Shown one piece after another: positions 1-5,278 of a stretch of 5,278 bases of DNA. Within the stretch, counting starts at the first letter, position 1, and every line of letters begins with the position of its first letter. The notes under the pieces were generated by a model, which was not told the DNA's origin, searched no databases, and saw nothing but the letters and a program-made list of their open reading frames with translations. Source of the DNA: Lentzea sp. (GTDB lineage Bacteria > Actinomycetota > Actinomycetes > Mycobacteriales > Pseudonocardiaceae); the NCBI GenBank assembly GCA_030146905.1, contig JASLAV010000214.1:1-5278 (forward strand), in the 5' to 3' direction. Made by a program: the position numbers and the translations under genes.

Positions 1-2
1 CA

Positions 3-695
3 CTAGGGCAGGTTGAGGACCAGCTCGGCCGCCGGGACGCGGGTGCCCGTGTAGAAGGGGATTTCCTCTCGCACGTGCAGCCGCGCCTCGGTGCCGCGCA
101 GGTGGCGCATGAGGTCGACGATGCGGTGCAGCTCGTCCGCCTCGAAGGCGAGCATCCACTCGTAGTCGCCGAGCGCGAACGACGCGACGGTGTTCGCGCG
201 CACGTCCGGGAAGTCGCGGGCTTCCTTGCCGTGGTCCGCCAGCATCTTGCGGCGGTCCTCCTCCGGCAGCAGGTACCACTCGTAGGACCGCACGAACGGG
301 TAGACGCACACGTACTTGCGCGCCTCCTCACCCGCGAGGAACGCGGGGATGTGGCTGCGGTTGAACTCGGCCGGGCGGTGCAGGGCGACCTGCGACCAGA
401 CCGGCGTGGAGACCCTGCCGAGCGGGGTGCGGCGGAAGCCGGTGTAGGCGGCCTGCACCTGCTCGATCTCCTCGGCGTGCCACCAGATCATGAAGTCCGC
501 GTCGGCGCGCAGACCCGCCAGGTCGTAGACGCCGCGGACGACGACGCCCTTGCCCTCCAACGCGTCCAGGTAGTTCTGGGTCTCGGCGGCCGCGGCCGAC
601 CGGTCCTCCGGCAGCTTGCCGGGTTCGACCCGGAACACCGACCACATCGTGTAGCGGATGGTGTCGTTGAGCTCGTTGTAGTTCAGGCGTGCCAT
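3..695 (-). CDS. hemQ: Coproheme decarboxylase HemQ (ChdC), chlorite dismutase-like family
   Basis: Catalyses the last step of the coproporphyrin-dependent heme pathway: peroxide-driven oxidative decarboxylation of two propionates of iron-coproporphyrin III (coproheme) to give heme b, in the cytoplasm. The 230-residue product has the usual length for actinobacterial HemQ. By spacing from the Corynebacterium diphtheriae enzyme I assign the catalytic Tyr as Y132 (in [11 protein letters not shown]), the distal His as H115 (in NRSHIPAF) and the proximal heme-ligand His as H155 (in MLADHGKEA). All three are present and equally spaced (17 and 23 residues). The start ATG at 693-695 gives [10 protein letters not shown], the normal family N-terminus, although the frame stays open upstream. 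Only a weak purine-rich stretch (AAGATGGA) precedes it, so translation may depend partly on ribosomes from cgoX, 23 bases upstream. It ends 2 bases from the window edge. Family assignment is secure. Residue roles are inferred from motif alignment. Confidence 0.96.
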   Translation of the reverse strand: MARLNYNELNDTIRYTMWSVFRVEPGKLPEDRSAAAAETQNYLDALEGKGVVVRGVYDLAGLRADADFMIWWHAEEIEQVQAAYTGFRRTPLGRVSTPVWSQVALHRPAEFNRSHIPAFLAGEEARKYVCVYPFVRSYEWYLLPEEDRRKMLADHGKEARDFPDVRANTVASFALGDYEWMLAFEADELHRIVDLMRHLRGTEARLHVREEIPFYTGTRVPAAELVLNLP

Positions 696-718
696 AGGTC
701 CATCTTGGCACGGGCCCC

Positions 719-2146
719 TCAACGGCGAACGCGGCCCAGCAGGTGTGCTGCGACACGGGCTGCGGCCGCGTCGGCGGTCGCGATGCAGGCGGGCACGCCC
801 ACGCCGTGCAGCGTGGCGCCCGCCACCGCGAGCCCCGGCACGTCGGCGATGCCGCGTTCGATGGTGTCCACCAGGTCGACGTGGCCGACGCCGTACTGCG
901 GCAGCCCACCGCCCCAGCGCTGCACCACCGAGTCGATCGGCGCCACCTTGATGCCCGTCAGCTCGTGCAGGTCGTTGCGCACGGCCTTGACGAGGTCGGC
1001 GTCGCTGCGCTGCAGGAGCGCCGTCTCGCCGTGCCGCCCGACCGAGCCGCGCAGGACGACCGCTTCGCCGTGGTGGGACCACTTGCGGCTGGAGAACGTG
1101 AACGCCTTGGCGGTGAACGGGGTGATGCGGTCCGAGTACCGCTCCCCCTCCGCGATCAGGACGCCGGAGCGGTCCGGCAGCTCGGTGCCCGGCGGCAGCG
1201 CGAGCGCGACGACGGCCATCGAGGCGACCTCGACCTTGCCGTACGCGGCGGACACCTGCGGCGCGATCTCGTGGAGCAGCTTGCGCGCGGACGGCGCGGG
1301 GACGGCGAGCACGACACCGTCGCACTGCAGGTACTGCGGCGTCGCGGCCGAGCCGATCTCCAGCCGCCAGCCGTCACCGAGCCACGACAGCACGCGGACC
1401 GGCAGGCCGAGGCGGACCTCGGGCCTCGCGACCTCGGCGAGCCTGTCGACGAGCGACTGCACGCCGTCGCCGAGCGATGCGAACACCGGCTGACGGGCGG
1501 CGCGCGGCTGCGGCGGCGCGGGCATCATCATCGCGGCGGCGGCGAGCAGCGAGCCGACGCCCTTGTCCAGCAGCGTCGCGATCTGCGGCATCGTGGCGCG
1601 CAGGCCGAGCTCGTCCGCGCGGCCGGCGTAGACGCCGCCCAGCAGCGGCCCGACCAGGCGGTCGGAGACCTCGGGGCCGAACCTGTCCTTGACCAGCGCG
1701 CCGACGGCGACGTCCCCGCCGCCCAGGTCGACCGGCGGCAGCGTCGGTTCCATCTCGACCCGCAGCGCGCCCTCGGACGACAGCATGTGCCGCACGGTCT
1801 CGACGCTCGCGGGGACGCCCATGAACGTGTGCGCGGGCAGCTGGCGCGTGTGCCCGGCCGCGTGCACCGAGGCCTTTGCGCCCGTCGGGTGCACGACCTG
1901 GCCGGTGAGCCCGATCTCGTCGATCAGCTCCTTCGCCTCCGGCTTGCGGTGCAGGAACGCCTCCGCGCCCACGTCGAACCGCACGCCGCCGAGCTCGACG
2001 GTCCGCAGCTTGCCGCCGAGGCGGTCGGACTGCTCGACGACGGTGATCCTGGCGTCCTGGCCCAGCAGCACCCGCAGGCGGTGCGCGGCGGCGAGCCCGG
2101 AGACGCCTCCCCCGACGACGGCGACGTGTGGTGCTCGTCCGCCCAT
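719..2146 (-). CDS. cgoX: Coproporphyrinogen III oxidase CgoX (HemY/HemG-type, FAD-dependent)
   Basis: Oxygen-dependent flavoenzyme that removes six electrons from coproporphyrinogen III to give coproporphyrin III. Such genes are often annotated as protoporphyrinogen oxidase, but the hemQ partner points to the coproporphyrin route. The 475-residue product starts with an FAD Rossmann motif ([14 protein letters not shown], about residues 8-21) with the ribose-binding acid E38 in [11 protein letters not shown]. The family motif [11 protein letters not shown] is at 170-180, and the C-terminal FAD-contacting stretch [10 protein letters not shown] is at about 446-455. Length is typical, and no signal peptide or clear membrane helix is seen. 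Its ATG shares one base with the hemE stop codon (TAATG at 2144-2148). I see no Shine-Dalgarno sequence before it, so translation is probably coupled to hemE. It belongs to the hemE-cgoX-hemQ operon. Family is secure. The preference for coproporphyrinogen over protoporphyrinogen is inferred from context. Confidence 0.95.
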   Translation of the reverse strand: MGGRAPHVAVVGGGVSGLAAAHRLRVLLGQDARITVVEQSDRLGGKLRTVELGGVRFDVGAEAFLHRKPEAKELIDEIGLTGQVVHPTGAKASVHAAGHTRQLPAHTFMGVPASVETVRHMLSSEGALRVEMEPTLPPVDLGGGDVAVGALVKDRFGPEVSDRLVGPLLGGVYAGRADELGLRATMPQIATLLDKGVGSLLAAAAMMMPAPPQPRAARQPVFASLGDGVQSLVDRLAEVARPEVRLGLPVRVLSWLGDGWRLEIGSAATPQYLQCDGVVLAVPAPSARKLLHEIAPQVSAAYGKVEVASMAVVALALPPGTELPDRSGVLIAEGERYSDRITPFTAKAFTFSSRKWSHHGEAVVLRGSVGRHGETALLQRSDADLVKAVRNDLHELTGIKVAPIDSVVQRWGGGLPQYGVGHVDLVDTIERGIADVPGLAVAGATLHGVGVPACIATADAAAARVAAHLLGRVRR

Positions 2147-3180
2147 TACAAGCTGTGGATCAGTTCGACGGTGCGGGTGATGATCTCCGGATCGGTGTCG
2201 GGCAGGACGCCGTGACCGAGGTTGAAGATGTGACCCGCGGCCGCCTTGCCCTCGGCGTGGATGCGGCGCACCTCGCGTTCGACGGCCTCGAAGCCCGCGA
2301 AGAACAGCGCGGGGTCGAGGTTGCCCTGCACGACCGGCTCCGGCAGCTCGGGAGCGGCCTTCCGCAGGCGCTCGACGGCGACGTCGAGGGAGATCCGCCA
2401 GTCGACGCCGACGACGTCCGCACCGGCTTCGCGCATCGCGGGCAGCAGCTCACCGGTGCCGACGCCGAAGTGGATGCGCGGCACCGTCGTGATCGTCTCC
2501 AGGACGCGCTTCGAGTGCGGCAGGACGAACTCGCGGTAGTCGCGCTCGGACAGCGCGCCCGCCCACGAGTCGAACAGCTGGACCGCCTGGACGCCCGCGT
2601 CGAGCTGGGCGTGCAGGAACGCCGCCGTGACGTCGGCGATCTTGGCGAGCAGCGCGTGCCACAGCTCGGGGTTGCCGTGCATGAGCGCCTTGGTGCGCTC
2701 GTGGTTCTTGCTCGGCCCGCCCTCGACGAGGTAGGAGGCGAGCGTGAACGGCGCGCCCGCGAACCCGATCAGGGTGACGTCCCGCGGCAGTTCCTTGAGC
2801 AGCAGCCCGATCGCGTCGGCGACCGGCTGGACCTGCTCGGCGTGCAGCGAGGGGAGCCTCTCGACGTCGGCGAGCGTCCGCACCGGGTTCGCGACCACGG
2901 GACCGGTGCCCGCGACGATGTCGAGGTCGACACCGGCGGCCTTGAGCGGCACCACGATGTCGGAGAAGAGGATCGCGCCGTCGACGCCGTGCCGCCGGAC
3001 CGGCTGCATGGTGATCTCGCAGACCATCTCCGGGTCCATGCACGCGTCGAGCATCGCGGTGCCCTGGCGGAGCGCGCGGTACTCGGGCAGCGACCGGCCC
3101 GCCTGCCTCATGAACCAGACGGGGGTGTGCGACGGGGTGCCGCCACGAGCGGCCACGAGGAGGGGAGCCATGGAAGTCAT
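2146..3180 (-). CDS. hemE: Uroporphyrinogen decarboxylase HemE
   Basis: Decarboxylates the four acetate side chains of uroporphyrinogen III to methyl groups, giving coproporphyrinogen III. It is cytosolic and needs no cofactor. The 344-residue protein has the usual family length. It carries the signature [16 protein letters not shown] (20-35) with substrate-binding R25 and R29, the catalytic Asp in ILFSDIVVP (D74), Y150 in [12 protein letters not shown]205 in LFDSWAG and H323 in NLGHG. These match the human active-site positions R37, R41, D86, Y164, S219 and H339. I chose ATG 3178-3180. A second in-frame ATG at 3169-3171 gives a product 3 residues shorter and has no ribosome site of its own. 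For the chosen ATG a GGGAG (3193-3197 on the plus strand) lies 12 bases upstream, rather far. It is the first gene of the heme operon and divergent from DUF3000. I could not identify a clear promoter for it in the 72-base spacer. Confidence 0.97.
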   Translation of the reverse strand: MTSMAPLLVAARGGTPSHTPVWFMRQAGRSLPEYRALRQGTAMLDACMDPEMVCEITMQPVRRHGVDGAILFSDIVVPLKAAGVDLDIVAGTGPVVANPVRTLADVERLPSLHAEQVQPVADAIGLLLKELPRDVTLIGFAGAPFTLASYLVEGGPSKNHERTKALMHGNPELWHALLAKIADVTAAFLHAQLDAGVQAVQLFDSWAGALSERDYREFVLPHSKRVLETITTVPRIHFGVGTGELLPAMREAGADVVGVDWRISLDVAVERLRKAAPELPEPVVQGNLDPALFFAGFEAVEREVRRIHAEGKAAAGHIFNLGHGVLPDTDPEIITRTVELIHSL

Positions 3181-3239
3181 AACGCTTTCATGCTCCCATG
3201 TCCCGGCGTGCCGCCGTCACTCGGCCGGATTGCGAGGCA

Positions 3240-3245
3240 TACAGT
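3240..3245 (+). promoter_or_regulatory. -10 element (TACAGT) for a leaderless DUF3000 transcript
   Basis: TACAGT fits the actinobacterial TANNNT -10 pattern. It ends exactly 7 bases before the GTG start at 3253, the spacing at which transcription would begin on the start codon itself. The only purine-rich stretch upstream, GAGG at 3234-3237, is 15 bases from the GTG, too far to act as a normal ribosome site. No good -35 hexamer is visible. Both points agree with leaderless genes, which are common in actinobacteria, but the start site is inferred. Confidence 0.5.
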
Positions 3246-3252
3246 CAGTTGT

Positions 3253-3798
3253 GTGACCGAGCCGGAAATCTTCCGCCGGGCGGTGGGGACGCTCAAGTCG
3301 GTTCGCCACAGGCCCGAGATCGAACTCACCGAGGTTCGCCCGCCGCAGCGGCTCGCGCCTTGGGCGTACGCGCTGACGGCTGAGGTCACCGGCCCGTCGG
3401 ACGAGCTGTCGACGGGAAGACTCGTGCTGCTGCACGACCCGGACGGCGACGAGGCGTGGGGCGGTGTCCTGCGCGTCGTGGCGTACGTGCGCGTCGAACT
3501 GGACCACGAGCTCGCGTCCGACCCGCTGCTGCCCGAGGTCGGGTGGTCGTGGCTGACCGAGGCACTGGAGCAGTCCGGTGCCGGGTTCACCGCGCTGGGC
3601 GGCACCGTGACGCAGACGTCGTCGGCGCGGTTCGGCGACATCGCGGGACCGGCGCGCACCGACGACCTGGAGCTGCGCGCGTCGTGGACCGCGCTCGACG
3701 GGGAGCTCGCCGAGCACGGCACCGCGTTCTACGAGCTGATGGCGACCGCCGTGGGCCTGCCGCCGGTCGGCGTGACCATGTTCGGCCAGCGTTCCTGA
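3253..3798 (+). CDS. DUF3000 family protein, function unknown
   Basis: A 181-residue soluble protein of the actinobacterial DUF3000 family, whose function is not known to me. Recognised by its conserved blocks: FRRAVGTLKSVRHRPEIEL (7-25), PPQRLAPWAYAL (30-41), GRLVLLHDPDGDEAWGG (55-71), DPLLPEVGWSWLTEAL (90-105) and a C-terminal GLPPVGV (168-174). There is no signal peptide, membrane segment or obvious metal-binding motif. It is rich in Asp, Glu and conserved Trp. The GTG at 3253 is the chosen start because it gives VTEPEIFRRAV, the usual short N-terminus before the first block. The same frame is open far upstream, but only antisense to hemE. It is divergent from hemE by 72 bases, an arrangement recalling M. 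tuberculosis Rv2678c (hemE) and Rv2680 (DUF3000). This hints at a link to heme synthesis or simple shared ancestry. Unlike that case, no ribonuclease D gene follows. Confidence 0.9.
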   Translation: MTEPEIFRRAVGTLKSVRHRPEIELTEVRPPQRLAPWAYALTAEVTGPSDELSTGRLVLLHDPDGDEAWGGVLRVVAYVRVELDHELASDPLLPEVGWSWLTEALEQSGAGFTALGGTVTQTSSARFGDIAGPARTDDLELRASWTALDGELAEHGTAFYELMATAVGLPPVGVTMFGQRS

Positions 3799-3802
3799 CC
3801 GA

Positions 3803-3818
3803 GATATCCAATATATTG
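3803..3818. repeat. AT-rich double palindrome (GATATC then CAATATATTG)
   Basis: Directly after the DUF3000 stop lie two adjoining perfect palindromes: GATATC at 3803-3808 and CAATATATTG at 3809-3818. Such AT-rich sequence is rare in a window this GC-rich. It resembles the general kind of site bound by GntR- or PadR-type repressors, but it sits between two convergent genes, where no promoter is expected. Role unknown: it could be an old operator left by rearrangement, or chance. Confidence 0.4.
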
Positions 3819-3844
3819 CGGCGCTCGTCGCTGCCCTGGGCATT

Positions 3845-3883
3845 GCAACGAGTCTTTTGCGCACGTCGTCAAAGACTCGTTGC
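3845..3883. terminator. Perfect 13-bp inverted repeat between convergent genes, possible two-way terminator
   Basis: The arms GCAACGAGTCTTT (3845-3857) and AAAGACTCGTTGC (3871-3883) are exact reverse complements around a 13-base loop. The position between the ends of DUF3000 (3798) and the dipeptidase (3910) is where a shared terminator would be. Neither strand has a run of T after the stem, so it is not a textbook intrinsic terminator, though actinobacterial terminators often lack the T run. The repeat is seen directly. The terminator role is inferred from position. Confidence 0.6.
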
Positions 3884-3909
3884 CAGGTGCGCCGTTGCAT
3901 AAGCGCAGT

Positions 3910-5055
3910 TCAGTTGTCCGCGTCGTGCAACACGCGCAGCACGTTGGCGCCGGCGAGCTTCGTGCAGTCGTCCTCGGACCAGCCCTTGTCGAGCAGCGCG
4001 CCGATGAGGTTCGGGTAGGTCGAAACGTCCTCAAGCCCCTGCGGGAGCGCCTGGACCCCGTCGTAGTCGCCGCCGATACCGATGTGGTCGATGCCGACGA
4101 CCTCCCGCGCGTGCTCGACGTGCGCGACGACGTCGTCGAGCGTCGCGACCGGCGCCGGGTTGCCGACGACCCACTCCTCGCTGAACGTCTTGCGGGCGTC
4201 GAGGTCGGCGTGGTTGCACCCCGCGGCCGTCATGGCGTCACGAAGGGCTGCGTCCCATTCAGCGAATCGCGGCGAGACGAAACTCGGAACGAATGTGATC
4301 ATGGCCACACCACCGTTGGCCTTCAGCCTCACCAGGACGTCGTCCGGGATGTTGCGCGGGTGGTCCGCGACGTGGCGGCACGACGAGTGGCTGAAGATGA
4401 CCGGCTTGACGCTTGTGTCGAGCGCGGCGTGCATCGTGCTGGGCGCGACGTGGCTCAGGTCGACGAGCATGCCGATCCGGTTCATCTCGCGCACGACGTC
4501 ACGGCCGAACTCGGTCAGCCCGCCGTGTTCCGGCTGGTCGGTGGCGCTGTCGGCCCACGGCGTGTTGTCGTTGTGGGTGAGCGTCATGTAGCGGACGCCC
4601 AACCGGCGCAGTGCGCGCAGGACGCCGAGTGAAGAGTTGATGGAGTGCCCGCCCTCGGCTCCCAGGAGCGAGGCGACACGCCCGGACGCGAAAACTTCCT
4701 CCGCTTCGGCGGCGGTGGTCGCGATGCCGAGGTGGTCCGGATACCGCTCCGCCAGCTCGTGGACGAGTTCGATCTGCTCGAGAACGGCGGTCACCGCCGC
4801 CTCCCCCGCGAGCTTGGTGGGAATCCAGACGGACCAGAACTGCATGCCCAGACCGCCCTCGCGCATTTTCACGATGTCGGTGTGCAGGCTGGGATGACGT
4901 TCCGTCAGATCGATCTTGGCGGCGGTCGTGTAGACGTCGTCGCCGGTGCCGTCGCCGAGCTCCCTCAGCGCCCACGGCAGGTCGTTGTGGCCGTCGACCA
5001 GAGGCACACGCTGCAGCAACGCCCTGGCTCGTTCGTGGCCTGCACTGCTCGGCAC
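3910..5055 (-). CDS. M19-family zinc dipeptidase (membrane dipeptidase / renal dipeptidase-like)
   Basis: Metallopeptidase of family M19 (amidohydrolase fold), which hydrolyses dipeptides, in many members with broad tolerance including a D-residue at the C-terminal position. The 381-residue product has the expected ligands: H23 and D25 in [11 protein letters not shown], bridging E134 in GAEGGHSI, H202 in LSHVAP and H223 in FSHSSCRHV, plus H161 in [13 protein letters not shown]227, and the catalytic-Asp motif IGGDYDG (D330/D332). These correspond to human DPEP1 H20, D22, E125, H198, H219, H152, R230 and D288. No signal peptide or lipobox is visible, so it is probably cytoplasmic. I chose GTG 5053-5055 because an AGGAG (5062-5066 on the plus strand) lies 6 bases upstream. 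A TTG two codons earlier would touch that AGGAG with no spacing. It is a single gene, convergent with DUF3000, with its own promoter region. The real substrate cannot be told from sequence. Confidence 0.94.
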   Translation of the reverse strand: MPSSAGHERARALLQRVPLVDGHNDLPWALRELGDGTGDDVYTTAAKIDLTERHPSLHTDIVKMREGGLGMQFWSVWIPTKLAGEAAVTAVLEQIELVHELAERYPDHLGIATTAAEAEEVFASGRVASLLGAEGGHSINSSLGVLRALRRLGVRYMTLTHNDNTPWADSATDQPEHGGLTEFGRDVVREMNRIGMLVDLSHVAPSTMHAALDTSVKPVIFSHSSCRHVADHPRNIPDDVLVRLKANGGVAMITFVPSFVSPRFAEWDAALRDAMTAAGCNHADLDARKTFSEEWVVGNPAPVATLDDVVAHVEHAREVVGIDHIGIGGDYDGVQALPQGLEDVSTYPNLIGALLDKGWSEDDCTKLAGANVLRVLHDADN

Positions 5056-5061
5056 AACCAA

Positions 5062-5066
5062 CTCCT
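5062..5066 (-). promoter_or_regulatory. Ribosome binding site (AGGAG) that decides the dipeptidase start
   Basis: Read on the minus strand, AGGAG is followed by TTGGTT and then GTG. The 6-base spacing favours initiation at the GTG (5053-5055). The in-frame TTG at 5059-5061 abuts the motif and would leave no room for the ribosome. Confidence 0.75.
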
Positions 5067-5102
5067 AGATGTCGTTCTGAGAGGGACTCGCGTTACGCCC
5101 CC

Positions 5103-5131
5103 TATCTAGTTGTCATCCAATCGTGTGACAG
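5103..5131 (-). promoter_or_regulatory. Candidate promoter for the dipeptidase gene
   Basis: On the minus strand, CTGTCA (plus coordinates 5126-5131; 4 of 6 match to TTGACA) is followed after 17 bases by TAGATA (5103-5108; 3 of 6 match to TATAAT). Transcription would start near 5096, giving a leader of about 40 bases before the GTG. The -35 lies inside one arm of the 5124-5149 palindrome, so a bound regulator would block it. The hexamers are weak and the call is inferred. Confidence 0.35.
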
Positions 5132-5149
5132 ATGAGTCCATCTGTCACA
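5124..5149. promoter_or_regulatory. Perfect 11+11-bp palindrome, probable repressor operator upstream of the dipeptidase
   Basis: Left arm TGTGACAGATG (5124-5134) and right arm CATCTGTCACA (5139-5149) are exact reverse complements separated by the 4 bases AGTC. A third copy of the half-site core, TGTCA, occurs at 5111-5115, facing the left arm's TGACA across 10 bases. It lies about 70-95 bases upstream of the dipeptidase start and overlaps its candidate -35. The long arms and short spacer are typical of a dimeric helix-turn-helix regulator site. The regulator itself is not in the window and I do not recognise the family of the site. Confidence 0.6.
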
Positions 5150-5202
5150 ACTCAATAGGGATAGATACCCGATTGATCGTCCCGCAGACCCGCATGGGCG
5201 GC

Positions 5203-5208
5203 TACGCT
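5203..5208 (+). promoter_or_regulatory. Possible -10 element (TACGCT) for a plus-strand transcript leaving the window
   Basis: TACGCT fits the TANNNT actinobacterial -10 pattern and would start RNA near 5215, just before the hairpin at 5220-5271. No -35 is seen at the right distance: TTGATC at 5173-5178 is 24 bases away, too far. Weak on its own. Confidence 0.25.
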
Positions 5209-5219
5209 GCCCCAGACGA

Positions 5220-5271
5220 CACCACTTTCGGTCGATCAGTGGCGCGGCTGATTGGACGAAAGTCTCCGGTG
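5220..5271 (+). other. Long hairpin at the right edge, possible structured RNA leader
   Basis: The arm at 5224-5240 (ACTTTCGGTCGATCAGT) pairs with 5247-5263 (GCTGATTGGACGAAAGT) at 16 of 17 positions, counting three G-U pairs. The loop is the 6 bases GGCGCG and there is a single G/A mismatch. CACC at 5220-5223 can also pair with GGTG at 5268-5271 across a 4-base bulge. The same 3' part could instead form a small GAC-GAAA-GTC tetraloop hairpin (5255-5264). This may be an attenuator, a structured 5' leader or a protein-binding site. The window ends too soon to decide. The minus strand could form a similar structure. Confidence 0.5.
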
Positions 5272-5278
5272 CCGGTCG
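5239..5278 (+). CDS. Possible start of a plus-strand gene running off the window (unrecognised)
   Basis: A GTG at 5239-5241 opens a frame, VARLIGRKSPVPV, to the window end. The basic start followed by small and hydrophobic residues could be the front of a signal peptide or membrane protein, but 13 residues are too few to identify anything. There is no ribosome site before it, and the GTG is at the top of the 5220-5271 hairpin. A second in-frame GTG at 5269-5271 is an alternative start. Recorded as a weak candidate only. Confidence 0.2.
   Translation, partial: MARLIGRKSPVPV

Larger units (their letters stand above)
5100..5160. repeat. Imperfect inverted repeat flanking the operator-like palindrome
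   Basis: CACAACTCAATAGGG at 5146-5160 on the plus strand matches GACAACTAGATAGGG read on the minus strand from 5114 to 5100, at 12 of 15 positions. Its centre (about 5130) differs from that of the inner palindrome (5136.5), so it is a second symmetry rather than an extension of the first. It may reflect two divergent control elements with similar sequence. Confidence 0.45.

Noticed and set aside
696..1325. Upstream extension of the hemQ frame into cgoX, which would give a 440-residue protein
   Set aside because: The extra part is Arg/Ala-rich shadow sequence overlapping the cgoX C-terminus. HemQ proteins normally begin at [10 protein letters not shown], and the ATG at 695 gives the standard 230 residues.
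75..2215. Long open frames on the plus strand opposite hemQ and cgoX (for example 75-1493 and 743-2215), and a plus-strand frame from 2128 opposite hemE that joins DUF3000
   Set aside because: These are antisense shadows caused by G/C-rich third positions. Their translations are Arg/Asp/Val-rich with no recognisable motif, while the opposite strand encodes well-defined enzymes. Only the part from 3253 onward (DUF3000) is real.
3814..3902. Short plus-strand frame after DUF3000 (TTG-initiated, about 28 residues)
   Set aside because: No ribosome site, it crosses the inverted repeat, and the Arg-rich composition matches shadow sequence.
5124..5149. CRP/FNR-type site, because the palindrome begins TGTGA and ends TCACA
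   Set aside because: CRP sites have 6 bases between TGTGA and TCACA; here there are 16. The symmetry continues through the inner bases, which fits a different regulator.
5254..5278. Resemblance of GGACGAAAGTCTCCGG to the 3' segment of the cyclic-di-GMP-I (GEMM) riboswitch
   Set aside because: The conserved upstream GGCAAACC-type segment is absent. The GAAAGT bases are better explained as the arm of the 5220-5271 hairpin, and the window ends before the aptamer could be completed.
5098..5278. Minus-strand open frame entering from the right edge and ending near 5102
   Set aside because: Its translation is Arg/Ser/Trp-rich with no motif. It would run through the palindromes and promoter region just before the dipeptidase, which has its own ribosome site.

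Overview
The window looks like chromosomal DNA from a high-GC actinobacterium, probably of the Pseudonocardiaceae type (Lentzea, Saccharothrix or Actinosynnema-like). This is inferred from strong G/C bias at third codon positions, an actinobacterial HemQ with the distal-histidine motif, a DUF3000 gene (a family essentially limited to actinobacteria) and the gene order hemE-cgoX-hemQ with DUF3000 divergent from it. I recognise five genes. I see no mobile element, CRISPR array, tRNA or rRNA.

Left and middle part (3-3180, minus strand): a compact three-gene heme operon read right to left. hemE (uroporphyrinogen decarboxylase) makes coproporphyrinogen III, cgoX (FAD-dependent oxidase) turns it into coproporphyrin III, and hemQ (coproheme decarboxylase) makes heme b after iron insertion. 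hemE and cgoX overlap by one base (TAATG), and hemQ follows cgoX after 23 bases. These are three of the four last steps of the coproporphyrin-dependent heme pathway. The ferrochelatase gene that acts between cgoX and hemQ is not in the window.

Centre (3181-3798): a 72-base divergent spacer, then a plus-strand DUF3000 gene of unknown function. A TANNNT -10 element lies 7 bases before its GTG, with no usable ribosome binding site, which suggests a leaderless mRNA. In Mycobacterium tuberculosis the corresponding DUF3000 gene (Rv2680) is followed by a ribonuclease D gene (Rv2681). Here that gene is absent.

Right part (3799-5278): a 111-base convergent spacer holds an AT-rich palindrome and a perfect 13-bp inverted repeat. 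It is followed by a minus-strand M19 (renal dipeptidase family) zinc dipeptidase with all expected metal ligands. Upstream of the dipeptidase, 5056-5278 is non-coding or nearly so. It holds a perfect 11+11-bp palindrome overlapping a plausible promoter, a second imperfect inverted repeat around it, and at the right edge a long hairpin that may belong to the leader or start of a plus-strand gene running out of the window.

Most of the window is ordinary housekeeping DNA. I do not see a new multi-gene system. The parts most worth checking are the palindromic control region and edge hairpin at 5100-5271, and the changed gene neighbourhood next to DUF3000.
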